Of a stretch of 64,000 nucleotides of DNA, positions 26,642 to 38,835 are shown one piece after another. The stretch spans positions 337,384,502-337,448,501 of the forward strand of contig NC_081414.1 in assembly GCF_030272615.1 (NCBI RefSeq). Reading direction: 5' to 3'. Both the position numbers and the translations under genes were made by a program. Positions within the stretch are counted from its first letter, which is position 1. Every line of letters begins with the position of its first letter. The notes beneath the pieces are model-generated. The model worked only from the letters and a program-made list of their open reading frames with translations. It ran no database searches and was not told the origin of the DNA. Source of the DNA: Cryptomeria japonica. Lineage: Eukaryota > Streptophyta > Pinopsida > Cupressales > Cupressaceae.

Positions 26642-27704
26642 CGAGCTTATATGCAAAAACTCATGCTTCCTGATGGGTTTATGTACATAAATAAGCATGA
26701 ATTAAGTGGTAAAGGGGCTTCTGGAAACAAGAGGGACAAAGAGGCAGTGGAAGTGAAAACTTCTGGTGTTGTGTTTGCTCCATCTCAGAATGGGAATGGC
26801 GAAGGTGTTGTAAGAGGAGCTGAGAAGGGTGTTGGAAGAAGTGGGGGTGTTTACATTCCCCCATTTAAGCTGGCTCAAATGATGAAAGATGTGGAAGACA
26901 AGAGCAGTGTGGAATACCAGCGCATGACATGGGATGCCCTTCGGAAGAGTATCAATGGGTTAGTAAACAAGGTAAATGCATCTAACATCAAGAACATCAT
27001 TCCAGAGTTGTTTGCATAGAATCTCATCCGTGGGAGGGGTCTATTTTGTAGGTCTTGTATGAAATCCCAAATGGCATCCCCTGGATTTACAGATGTTTTT
27101 GTTGCGTTGGTTGTTGTGGTAAATACAAAATTTCCTGAAGTTGGCAATCTGCTTTTGCGAAGAATTATTTTGCAGCTTAAGAGGGCATACAAATGCAATG
27201 ACAAGCACATGTTGATAGCAGCAGCCAAATTCATAGCTCATTTAGTGAATCAACAAGTTGCACATGAGATCATTGCCTTGGAAATTCTCACCCTTTTACT
27301 AGAGAACCCCATAGATGACAATGTAGAGGTTGCTATTGGGTTCATGAAAGAATGTGGTTCTTTGTTGCAAGACCTTTCACCCAAAGGTCTCTATGGGATT
27401 TTTGAAATATTTAGAGGTATTCTCCATGAGGGGGAAATTGACAAACGAGTACAGTTTTTAATTGAAGGCCTTTTTGCAATTCGCAAAGCTAAGTTCGAGG
27501 GTCATCCAGCTGTGCGTCCAGATCAATTAACACATGAAGTTTTCCTAGAAGATGAGTTTGATCAAGAAGCTGGTTTGGATGTTTTTAAGCCAGATCCTGA
27601 TTTCTTAGAGCATGAGGCAACCTATGAAAAACTGAAGAAAGATATCCTTGGATATGCTTCTTTAGATGAAGCAAAAGGGGAGAATGATTCAGATGATGAT
27701 TCAA

Positions 27705-27736
<32 letters not shown>

Positions 27737-28603
27737 GAGGAAGGTGAGGAAGCAATGAGAATACAAGATGAGACAGAGACAAACTTGGTCAATTTAAGAC
27801 GTACAATTTATTTGACAATCATGTCAAGTGTTGATTTTGAGGAAGATGGTCATAAGCTGCTAAAGATCAAGCTTGAACCTAGTCAAGAGAGAACATACCT
27901 TCGTTATTATGGTCTTCTTGGGCAAAGATTCTGTATGATCAATAAAATTTATGAGGAATTTTTTGATAAGTGTTTTGTACAACAGTATTCTATGATACAC
28001 AGACTAGAAACAAATAAACTGCGTAATGTTGCAAAGTTTTTTGCCCACTTACTTGGCACAAATGCTCTTCCATGGCATTGTCTTGCTTATATACATATGA
28101 CAGAGGAAGATACTACTTCCTCTTCCCATATTTTTATAAAGATTCTCTTGCAGGACCTAGTAGAGCAACTTGGTATATTGTTTCTTAATGAAAGGTTGAA
28201 CGATCCAACAATGCAGGAGTCTTTTGATTCAATTTCTCCAAAGGACAATCCCAAAAATTCACGCTTTGCTATCAAATTCTTTACTTCTATTGGTCTTGGT
28301 GGTATCACTAAGAGTTTACGTGAGTATTTGAAGAATATGCCAAGGCTCGTAATGCAGCAGCAAAAGTCTATTCCTGAGTTAGATGAATCTACCTCTAATG
28401 ACGATTCTTCTAGTTCATCAGGTTCATTAGATTCTGAGAGTGAAACTGACAGTGAGAGCAGTAAAGAGTCACCAAGAAAGAAAAATAATTCAAAGCATGA
28501 CAATGAGTATGAAAAAACAAGAAGAAAGAAAAGGGTGAGGGCATCTGACTCAGAGAATGGAAGTGATAGTGAAAAAATCAAAAGGAAAAAGAAAAGGAAT
28601 TAA
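26642..28603 (+). pseudogene. CWC22: CWC22 pre-mRNA splicing factor, intronless broken copy
   Basis: CWC22 is a nuclear spliceosome protein that escorts eIF4A3 for exon-junction-complex assembly. The frame runs from GGVYIPPFKLAQMM (about 26847) through the MIF4G domain (SINGLVNKVN, NLIRGRG, LVNQQVAHEIIALE, HEGEIDKRVQFLIEG). An Asp/Glu-rich linker with a GAT repeat (27700-27745) follows. The MA3 domain has RRTIYLTIMSS, HRLETNKLRNVAKFFAHLL and FFTSIGLGG, and the C-terminal tail is Ser/Lys/Arg-rich. A TAG at 27017-27019 replaces the expected Glu codon before NLIRGRG, splitting it into 135- and 514-codon frames. About 14 codons are missing within MA3 near 27885 (LEPSQ joins ERTYLRYYG). The N-terminus is short. 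Lack of introns over 2 kb suggests a retrocopy; a poly-A tail is not obvious. A truncated product from 27059 cannot be ruled out. Confidence 0.88.
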
Positions 28604-29001
28604 AAATATTTCTAGTAATTAAAAATCTTTCTAGTCAGTTATTCAAGGCTCCAGTAGACACCGTTTTCCTGGACTGTGACAAACAAAAGAATCACTCCCA
28701 AGTGCTTTGGTTTTATAACAGATGATTATAAGATGCTACAATGTTGTCTTTTGTATATTAATAGCCATGGGTTTTAGAGTTTTGTACTTGACAGGTAATG
28801 GATAAACAGTGTTAGGAGGGGAAAATTTTGAAGGCCAAGTGCAGATTGTGATAATACTAGATCAATGAATCCTGTTATTTATTGAGCATTTCTTGTTGTC
28901 CATGTTGTGTGATGTACCATAAGCAAACTAGAAATCTAAATTCAATAATATGCTTTTTTCAATGATGATACTTTATATTTTCTTGCCTGTGAAGAAAGAC
29001 C
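28604..29001. other. Probable 3' UTR-derived tail of the CWC22 copy
   Basis: Begins with a short duplication (AAATATTTCTAGTAATT / AAATCTTTCTAGTCAGTT) right after the stop. No A-run marks the end of a retrocopy in this interval. Confidence 0.35.
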
Positions 29002-29247
29002 ATGTCAGACAATATCAATGAACAACAAAATAAGGAGACAATTGCTAGATTGTGGTCTAACTTGAAAAGAAAAGGTGATGGAAAATGTTATTGTCCGTGC
29101 AAAATTTGTAAGGGGTTAAAGAATAGAAGACTTCTAATCAAAAAAGCAAAGAAATATTGTAGGTTGCATGGTCACATTGAAGGTGGACATGATTATCATC
29201 CATTGGTAAGTTTTTCATTATATCATTTTGACAATTTATATACATAA
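29002..29247 (+). pseudogene. Transposase-associated domain-like fragment
   Basis: The 81-codon frame has a Cys/His pattern YCPCKICKG...RRLLIKKAKKYCRLHGHIEGG resembling the small Cys-rich domain that precedes plant CACTA-type transposases (Transpos_assoc). After HPLV there is a GTAAGT donor-like site, so the frame may be a first exon. No transposase follows, so it is likely a remnant. Confidence 0.45.
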
Positions 29248-31179
29248 TAAATCATGTGATGATGAGATCATGATCACGGTTTATTTATGTTTATCAATTT
29301 TATATAGGTCAAGCACCCCGGAGCACATGGTATGGATACTTCTTTAGACTTCTCATGTCATTTGTTGCACTTCTTCACTATTTTGGACTGAGTTTCAACT
29401 ATGTATTTTCCTTGACTTATGACTGTACCTAGCTTTGTCATATCTTCATAATCTTCCTCTTTGAATTGTGGTTGTAGCTTTGATAATACCTTTTTAATGT
29501 TGCACTATTTGTAAGGAGGACAACTCCTAATGCATGTTGCAAATTGTGTTCTAGTGACTGAGACTAACCTTTTTTTACTTGATGTTTTTGACTAGTTGTC
29601 ATAACCTCTGACTTTGATGCTTGTGCCTTAATAGAACTAGATGTTTCTTGTATGCATACTTGGTCAAGGACTGCATTATGATGCTATAGGGCTACAAACT
29701 AAGATTATTTATTGTATTGAGTTGCACATTTGACATGAGTTTCCCTATGACTGCTATGCCTCTTGAGGTTATAAGGTGTTGTTCTCGTCAAGTTTTGACA
29801 ATGCTGCAGCAATAACGTGTTATTTATTGTTAAGGTTTGAAAAGACCTTTTAGAAACTTATACCCTGCTCTTTTTCACTCAATAGACTTGATTACTGTCA
29901 TTTTATTTGGTACTAGGTATGACTGCCTGCTAGCTTTACTGTAGACTGCAATCTCTCTAGACTATATTTTTTGAGTGTTGTTGTTCTATACTTGACCATC
30001 TATTAGGAAAACATAGCTTGAAATGTCCAAAACAATTAATGAATGACTGCACTATCACCAATCTATCATGAAGATTTGACTACTCTTTAGATTATGATTA
30101 TGACTATCATGATATTTCATGAGACTGCTCTATCCCCATATGAAACCCTTTGTTCCCACAAATCAATGCTTTGAACTTGACTGCAACTTTATAGTGATCA
30201 CTGTCTTTGTACAGTAAGCTTGCTACTTTCTCAACTTTTGATATATTGGAGGCTCCTAGGATGGTTTCTATCTTATAGCCACAATACCTTGCTATAATTT
30301 GCATTTCAGATCACTACTCAATAATCATATGATGTCTTTGTCTTTTGAATTTGACTCTCGAGCTTGCTCTATTTCTTGACTTTTTGAATAATTTTGGGCC
30401 ACTATTCATTACTTTTATTACCCTATATGTAAAAGACCTTGCTCATTGCTTCCCGTACTTGATCTTTATCTGGTTTGTCTCAATCTTACTATTGCACCTT
30501 TTCTATTTATGATTGAGATTTGTTTTGGGATTAAAAACTCTTGATGATTTCACTAAATGTCACCTAGGGATTTTCTCACTTCAAGGAAAAAGAAAATCTA
30601 GCAAGACAATCAACCCTTTTAAATAATATGTGGAACCCTTATGGTGAGCAAGAAAGAATTGACAAACTTATAGATGTTGTCATAACACAAAGCTGAAACT
30701 ATATTATTTTTTATAGATAATCAGATTTCTCCTTTAACCTGATTTTGGCTTGAATCATTATTGTAGGCGTATCCTATGCATGATTTAAACAATAAGATAC
30801 TAAAAATTATAAAATAGGGTTATGAAAACCCTACCTCCAAATGTGGATATCTACTATTATGACTATGACAATTTCTCTCCAGAAGCTTTGATGCTAACTT
30901 CTATCACGCCTAAACTCTGCATGTGGTTTGCATGGTGTTGGCATGAGGTGCTTTGTAAATGTCCTTATGGATTCTCTTCATATTTTTATGAAACTCCTTC
31001 ATCGAAGAGTCAAACCTCTCATTCAAACTTTGAAGTAACCCATTGATTGTTGCATGCAATCCTTTTCTTATAAACCTTCCTCCTTGCGGTGACGTGCTAG
31101 GACATTAACTAAAGGTGTAGCTTGTGGAGCCTGTTGAGCATCAAATCTGAATTAAGTAAACTATCTTGATTTGAGAGAT
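29248..31179. other. Non-coding DNA, nothing recognised
   Basis: The words TTGACT and GACTGC recur through 29,350-30,450, which hints at an old repeat, but no period or family is clear. Confidence 0.35.
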
Positions 31180-32540
31180 TAAATCATAGAAGCCATCTAT
31201 CTTTGGAAGAAATCATCATTTTCATTGATACCGTAATAACCCATGAGTTATCGAACAAGTCTAATAGCATTCTATCGAAATATCCAAAATTCAAATAGTA
31301 TTGATGAGACCCAGCGATGTCTCGTCGATATAAAAAGGGTATCGAAGGAAAGGTAACATTGATGAACTCTAAAAGGGACTCATCAAAAGCAATGATTCCA
31401 TCGAAAGAGGATATCGAAGAAAGCAAAGACGGTTTTCATCGACGGGAAAAGGCTTCCGAGGAAATAATACCATCGGCACAACATGAAGGAAACTTACCGA
31501 AAGAAGCGTTCTTATCGAAAGAATGATATCGATCAAACAGAAGGAAGCTACATCGATAAAAGATATCGATAAGGATATGAGTTTTGAGGAGGCTAAAAGG
31601 CATGTTATTGATATGTGTGGTTTTACCGATGCATCTTTATCGAGGAAGATTACTAATGAGCTCATCGATGAAAGATGATAGTGAAAGCAAATCATCAAAA
31701 GAAATATGGCCTCAATGAAACAATAGACCCATTCATCGAAGGAGTGTAGTGATGTCGATAGAAAAAGTGTTTCGATGGAAGGATAAAGGAAGTTACCAAA
31801 GCCCAAGGTTTCTTCAACATGAAACTCGATGGACATCAGATATATATCAATGAGGAAATAGGTTTCAAGGAGGCTAAAAGGCATGTCTCCGATATGCATT
31901 GTTTTGCCGATATAACTTTATTGGTGGAAGACGACAAGAGAGGATAAAGAAAGGCTTCGGTGAGACAATAGATCCATTCATCGACGAGGCATTGTGATAT
32001 CGATGGAAGAGGTATTTCGGTGGAAAAATAAAGGAGGTCACCGAAGCCCAAGGTTTCTTCGACATAAAAACCTAATGGATATCAGATAGGTATCGGTGAG
32101 GAGATAACCACAGTGACCGAATACAGCATTTCGATGAACGGAGAAAATACCTAGTCGAAGTAATGTTTGAAACAAAAGTGTTAGTTGATGGTTATATGTT
32201 GAAAAGCCACGACGCTTGGTGATAATGTATACTCACATATAAAGGAGGGATCTTTTTTAATATGGAGGAAATTTAGAGAAAGGAGTAGATTATAGCCTCA
32301 GGCTTACCACTGTACTATTTTGGCGAATATATATAATATAATCAGTTGTTTTTCCTTTGCATATGTGTTGCGGATTACTGCATTTTTCTATAGGCAGTTG
32401 CTTGTGATATTATCTAAAGGACATAAGGTTACTTGTGTTCTTCCAGTAAAACTTTGTGTTTCATATTGTAGATTTGAATAAAAGATTTACTTGCGAATTG
32501 TAATTGTTCCTCGTATTTCTTTCTTAGATGGTCTCTTAAG
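31180..32540 (+). mobile_element. Probable LTR U3-R-U5 region with TCGAT-rich repeats
   Basis: From 31,180 to 32,160 the words ATCGA, TCGATG and CCGAAG recur densely. A TATA-like box (CATATAAAGGAGGG, near 32235) follows, then a T-rich region to about 32,540. That order resembles the U3, promoter and R-U5 of a long LTR. Two units of about 280 bp repeat inside it (31588-31867 and 31868-32100), each starting AGGAGGCTAAAAGGCATGT. The exact borders, family and partner are not visible. Confidence 0.45.
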
Positions 32541-34686
32541 GTTAGAGTTAAATTCATTCAAGCAATTTACAATAAATACATCGAAGTAGAGCTCATAAGA
32601 AATAATAATTGATAGACTCATCGAGAGGGGATGGGTTTAAAAATTGTCTCATAAGTTTACACAATAAGTCCTAAAGAAATATAAAGACTCTGTAGCCCAA
32701 ACAACAAAGAAAGGCACTGGTCATCTATAAAACACGACCCATCAATTCATACTTTCACATAAAGAATAATAGGAGTAGTTGAGTAGGAATTCTAGGGTAA
32801 ATTAGCAATAGTGTATATATAAATTTCAAGCACCAAGATCGAATAGCTTCTACAACAATAATCTTGAACTCATCTACTATATCTCCATTCTAGGAACTGA
32901 TGCCATCTTGAGATAGGAGGGAGTCAAATCAAGACACTAAATTTTCTATAAAAAGCATTAGTTGAAGGAACAACTAGTGAGTAGGTATACCTGCCTAGGT
33001 CCTGCAGAGCCTAAAGTGAGAGAGTTAGTAACCAAATAGGTTCACTCTATAAGTTGGCCAAGTCAATTGGAGGGTTTGATCATAGGAGTTGGAATTTCCT
33101 TAGAACCCATCCAATCTATTGATTTGAGACCCAACAGAACCCTAACATAACTTCTAAAAACTGGCTATAAATGGTTCTTTTCATTTGAAACAGAATGCAA
33201 ACCCTAAAATCACATGAAAGCTTATACTTTTAGCTTTCTATTTCCCTCCAAGCTATGCATGAAATTTATTTTCTTGATAATCACGTGGAAGGAGGCCTTT
33301 GGAAAACTTTTGTAAATAAATAAAGAATTTTATTTGTCTTTACATCTTTTGAATTAAAATGCCTTTTCAAGTGAAATATTTTCTCTCCAAACCTTGCATT
33401 GTGAAATCTCATCCTTTTAAATAAGCTCAACCTTATAGACACCTTCAAGGTATTTAATAAATCCTTTCTCTAAACTTTCCTAAATTCATGATAAGACATG
33501 AGGTATATAATAATTCTATTTTTTATCTCTTGAAGTCAAAAAATTGGTAACAAAGTCATGCCTTCAAACCTTAATTTTTAGATAGTTAAATGTCCATTTT
33601 ACATTTCTAAAAAAATTGGAGGTCTTATGATATTCCACTTGATGGCTACATGTTGACAAAGTTACCCCTCACAACTATTGGTCCCTCTCCCTAATAGGGT
33701 ATTTGCATGAAAACCCAAGTCTAGCTATGTCAAACCCGAGTTTGACTCCTTTAGACTCAAGTTAATCATTGGTCACATGTAGAACATGCATTTGAAGACT
33801 TGAATGACCTTCCCTCCAAAGTATTTTCTTTTGGAAAAAACTTTTGCTTTCATGAAGTCACATGAATGTGCTTCTTTTCTAAAGTTTTTACAATATAATC
33901 ATAAGAATATAGCCCTTCTTTTCATTTATAAGGTACATTTGAAACCTTTTGGAGCCTTTTAATGAGATTTCCAAAACAACAAGGACCTAGGACCTTAGAA
34001 AAGACTAGAATAAGCTTCAGGATATTAAAATTTAGACTCAAAGCATGAAGATGCTAACAACAAAAAAACCCCTATTAACTGCAATTGACATATAAACGAA
34101 AATTGGATAACAAAAATAAATAGGGATATAACATTAGGTATTATAATAATATCATATGTGAAAACAACCAATAATAAAATCAAACCAAATGATATATAGG
34201 ATTTGGTCATATATGTATATGTAGATATATAGATATATACATAATATGTATATGTATATGATGCTCTGCAAAAAGAAGGATAGTTAGAAAAACCTAGTTG
34301 ATTACTACACACACAAAGAGAAGCACAAGAAACAAATGTTAGTCATTAGGGTTAGCAAATCAAAGATTAAACACTATTCTAATCAAGCATATCAAGAAAG
34401 ACACTACACAACAAATAAAAAGCTTAATGAATCTAAGAAAAGCTGAACTATGTGGTCTAACTACCAGAGATAGCAAGAAACTCTCCAACCAAAGCAAGGG
34501 AGACAAAACCAACAATCTCTGCTTAGGGAGGAGCTCTAGACCCCAAATCTGAAGAAAGAAATAGAGCTAAAGTAAGTGAATTGGATAACAACAAGAATGT
34601 AAAGTGCACCCCTAATTTGCTAACCAAAATGCTCAAAATTAAATGAAAATCTTTAATGAATACATAAAACTATATACATATGCAGA
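32541..34686. other. Non-coding AT-rich DNA
   Basis: No gene or element end recognised. A TATA/TATG-rich stretch lies at 34200-34265. Confidence 0.35.
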
Positions 34687-35135
34687 CGCACCATGGTTGA
34701 GATGGTCCAACTCCCTAGTCTCACTCTATGACTAATCTCATGCCATATCTAAATCAAAGATATCTCAAATACATCATCGGTGGAAAGCTGCAAAATGCCA
34801 TTTCCATACATAAGTAAGACATACACAATTGGGCACAATCACCAAGAGAACAAAGTGTGTTTGAGATCATTGTCTGAATTGTGGTGTGGTCACGAAGAGG
34901 TTGACAAATTTACGGTGATCTCTTTGTGACCACACCACAATTAGGACAATGATCTCAAACACACTTTTACTATTCTCTTGGTGATTGTGCCAATTGTGTA
35001 TGTCTTGCTTATGTATGAAAATGGCATTTTGCAGCTTTCCACCGACAATGTATTTGAGATGTCTTTGATTTAGATATGGCATGAGCTTAGTCATAGAGTG
35101 AGACTAGGGAGTTGGACCATCTCAAACATGGTGCG
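34687..35135. repeat. Long inverted repeat (hairpin), arms of about 215 bp
   Basis: Left arm 34687-34899 and right arm 34920-35135 are complementary at about 94-95% by eye, with a 20-nt spacer. Paired blocks include GGTCCAACTCCCTAGTCTCA, GGAAAGCTGCAAAATGCCAT and TTTGAGATCATTGTC. Both outer ends read CGCACCATG inwards. There is no target duplication I can see and no protein frame. It could be a foldback element or a source of hairpin RNA. Confidence 0.92.
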
Positions 35136-35269
35136 CCTGATCATATTAGCTTGAAACCATGTGCCTCATATTAGCCTCAAACCTATGCTCCTACTGGTAG
35201 GTGGTGAGGATAGAATACCATTTGTTGTAGATATCAATGACTGGATAATAATTTATTTATTTTTATAAA

Positions 35270-35740
35270 AATTATCATCGTCAGAATTACAACGAATACC
35301 AAGCTTTCGACCGACGATGTAATCGGCAGACATACAGCGTTCTTGTCAGTGAAATGTTCTGGAGTCGTCACACTTCCGACTCAAACCACACAAACATCTT
35401 ACGAGGATGTTGTACGTGCGGCGGCACTTCGTAGTTGGACGGTTGTCGATGTCTCCGAATGGACCGATGACACAAGTGTCGGATAAACAGCATCACCGTT
35501 GGTGCGAAGTTCCAAATCGTCATCGGCTTTGCGACGAAATATACTGATTTCGATGACTTCTTTGACCATCAACAGAGTCCATTGGATTGTCGTATTTCCG
35601 ATGGTCATGGAATCGTCGACCAATCTGATGCTGAGTTTTCGACGGTTGATTTTGTCAGCACTCCGACGAAAATTAGTCGCAAATCTGACAAACGGTCGTC
35701 GAAAATCAGCTCCGAATGTACTAGTGAATGCTTCATTGGT
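35270..35740. other. CpG-rich block with CGTCGG/TCGACG words
   Basis: CpG dinucleotides are many times denser than in the surrounding DNA (for example CGACCGACGATG, TCGTCGACC, CGGTCGTCG). Words of the type TCGTCRGAATT also occur near 23920 and 24014. The short frames (90, 82 and 74 codons) have no motif. The pattern resembles subterminal repeats of CACTA-type DNA transposons, but no CACTA ends were located. Confidence 0.45.
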
Positions 35741-36187
35741 GAAATTGTGCCCTCAAAACATACAGTTCTAGTGCTATTACATGGATTGTGCAATACTTTA
35801 ATAAAAAGGCTATCTTCTATATGTCTTTGATACAAAAGGGCAAAATATCAATATGGCCTTGAATATTTATGGAAGAGTTCTAGTTAGATACATGTAAAAG
35901 TACCATCTTACTTGAAGATATTTTACTCTTTCTAAATAATATCATTTATAAAGAGAGAAAAGGCATGTTTAAGATCATGGGCACCTCAATAAAGTGAAGT
36001 ATTTCATAGAAGTTATCTCTAGATCCATCATAATAGCACATTGAAGATCACGGAAACCTTACTAAAGTGAAAGTATTTCATCATAAAAGTTCTCTTTGGT
36101 TCCATCATAAAAGATCATGGGAACATTCTATATATTGGAATCATACCCATCACTTATTAAATCCTCTATGCAGTGATTGGTTTTTAG

Positions 36188-36250
36188 GTAATGTCATTTA
36201 GGGGGAGAATACATGACAACACCTAGTGGCTAGATCCTAGATATAAGACC
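36188..36250 (+). other. Polypurine tract plus possible LTR start (copy 1)
   Basis: AGGGGGAG followed by ACATGACAACACCTAGTGGC and TAGATCCTAG. The same arrangement recurs at 37312-37370, so both may be the 3' ends of one copia family. Confidence 0.4.
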
Positions 36251-36581
36251 TAATAGGGGCAAAAGCATGGAGTTGTGTCACGCTTTGGGCCAACGGAGGG
36301 TAGTCCAGTCGAACTGAGTTCAGACAAATTGGCCAAACTTAGTTCGCTTGGACTACTCCTCAGCAGCGTGGCGTCGAAATGGCACTAGGAGTTCGGTTGA
36401 ACTCCCTTAGTTGAAAAGTCACCATAAAAAAAATCAAAAATTTTTTAAATGTTGAAAGTAAGGGTAGTTTGGCTGAACTATCCTATGTGGCCTGCCATGT
36501 GGCACCAAAAAGGCCACTTTTTGTGCATTTTTGCTAGATTCAACTTCTGGCTAATTTTTCATCAATTTGAATTGTTTTTTT

Positions 36582-36815
36582 CAAAAAACAAAAAATACCC
36601 TTTTGCAGATCTCGAAGTCACGAATCCATTCATATAATTTTTTTACTATTTTGATAATTTTGAATATTTTTTATTAATTAAACATTGCAAGTATCTTTTT
36701 AAAGTAAAAAAAGAGGCTAATTCGAAATTAAAAAATAAATATTGAATAAAATTAAAAAAAGAATTATTCTCTAGATGAGAGAATCTCCTCGAAAAGGGTA
36801 TTTTTTGTTTTTGGT
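36582..36815. repeat. Inverted repeat, 20-24-bp arms, 185-bp spacer
   Basis: AAACAAAAAATACCCTTTT near 36586-36604 is the complement of AAAAGGGTATTTTTTGTTT at 36792-36810. One outer base on each side also pairs. May be part of a small DNA element. Confidence 0.6.
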
Positions 36816-37311
36816 TAATGATAGAATACTAGTCAAGAGGTGGCGTCGACCAAAAACTATCAAATTTATCTATGTTGGACTTCAAAATATTATAATGAGA
36901 AAAATATACATCAAAAAAAATTTTAAAAATTATTTAACACTACATATATATATTCTCTACTTCGAAAAAAAAGTCCATTTTTCATTTTCTTGTGTGGTGC
37001 CGACTAGAACCCCTGATTTTCAGCATTTTTCAGCAATGAAAAATTTGTCTTTGAAATTATAAAAAAATATCAATTTTTTTCCTAAATTTTTTTTAAAATA
37101 ACAGACATAAATTTCATTAATATTTCTACATTTGGTCAATTTACATCATTTCAAAATTCAATTTAGAAATATCATTTTTCTGTGGTTGAAGTTAAATAGT
37201 TCTAGTTATGTTGGTCGGTGCCTTTATAAAAGTGTGACACAACATTGTGCTTTTACCCATAGGCATAAGTATCCTCCAAATTTAAATCATTGTTTGGCCT
37301 TAGAAAATGCC

Positions 37312-37640
37312 ATTGAGGGGGAGTGTGCATGTCAATGACAACGCTTAGTGGCTAAATCCTAGTTTGAAATCCTATAAGTAGGCATAAGTAGGTCCTAATA
37401 GAAATAAAATAAGACCTATGTAGGGATTAATAAGTCCTTTAAGCTTGTAGGTAGGCATATGTAAGTTATTTTTTATTTTAAATACTATAGATAGGCATTA
37501 GTAAGTCCAACAAGTACATTTGTGCTCAAGTCCTATGAGCATATTGTACATTATTTTCCTCATAAATCTTCCACTTGTAAGAGCATTGCATTAAGTCCTA
37601 CAAGAAAAATGTAATGATCCTAGGGAGAGGCTAATTTGAG
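37312..37640 (+). other. Polypurine tract plus possible LTR (copy 2)
   Basis: GAGGGGGAG at 37315-37322 is followed by TGTGCATGTCAATGACAAC and a GCTTAGTGGCTAAATCCTAG block shared with 36203-36232. The following 300 bp repeat the word AAGTCC and TAGGCAT. The right border is unclear. Confidence 0.35.
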
Positions 37641-37797
37641 GAGACTGTGGCTCCAATAGATTTCTTTATAATACCTCATAGCATCATTTTTAAAACATTG
37701 AGATTTTAAATTATGACAAGATCTTCATGTTGGCATATATTTATGTCCCTATTTACATTACCAAAGAAGACCTATGTTACTTGAGTACTTCATTTTT

Positions 37798-38309
<512 letters not shown>

Positions 38310-38835
38310 ATTCACTAGTTCAATTATGTAAACAAGGAACTAAACTTATTTCCAACCAAAATACATCAAAAGGGGAAAATAGGATCCAATAGGTTCAACC
38401 TCAAATCTTTGAATGAAAGGGTTGAACACATATTGGATTTCACTCTCCGCTTTTGTTTGAGTTGAAACTAAATAATTAAATATGACATGAAATTGGCAAT
38501 ATCAGCATATACAGACAACTTCAGAATAGGTATGCAAACATGAAGCATAGATCTAGAAATGGGAAGCAAAGGAGAACCTATGACTGACATCTTGACTCAA
38601 AAACTTGGGTTAGTGATGCAAGGCACCCTTGTCCAAAACTATTAGATGTAGACAAATGATATATTTCATAATTAGGATGTCACTATGAGTATCTCTATGA
38701 AAATTTATTGAAAAATTATCATGTACTCTTCATCAATTGCTAGTTCCAAGATTTTTTGGCTCTTCAAAATCAAGCCCTCTATGTCTCAGTCTCCTCCTTT
38801 CAAATCTATAATTTTTGTCCCTAGATATTTTCACC
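38310..38835 (-). other. Gypsy leader, copy 1 (minus strand)
   Basis: Matches 44345-44879 closely over its length (AACAAGGAACT, CCAATAGGTTCAACCTCAAA, TTTTGTTTGAGTTGAAACT). It is cut at 38309 by the copia LTR. The missing beginning of this block appears left of the other LTR at 17888-17915. Confidence 0.75.

Noticed and set aside
27585-27782. Minus-strand His-rich frame
   Set aside because: Antisense of the GAT repeat that encodes poly-Asp in CWC22.
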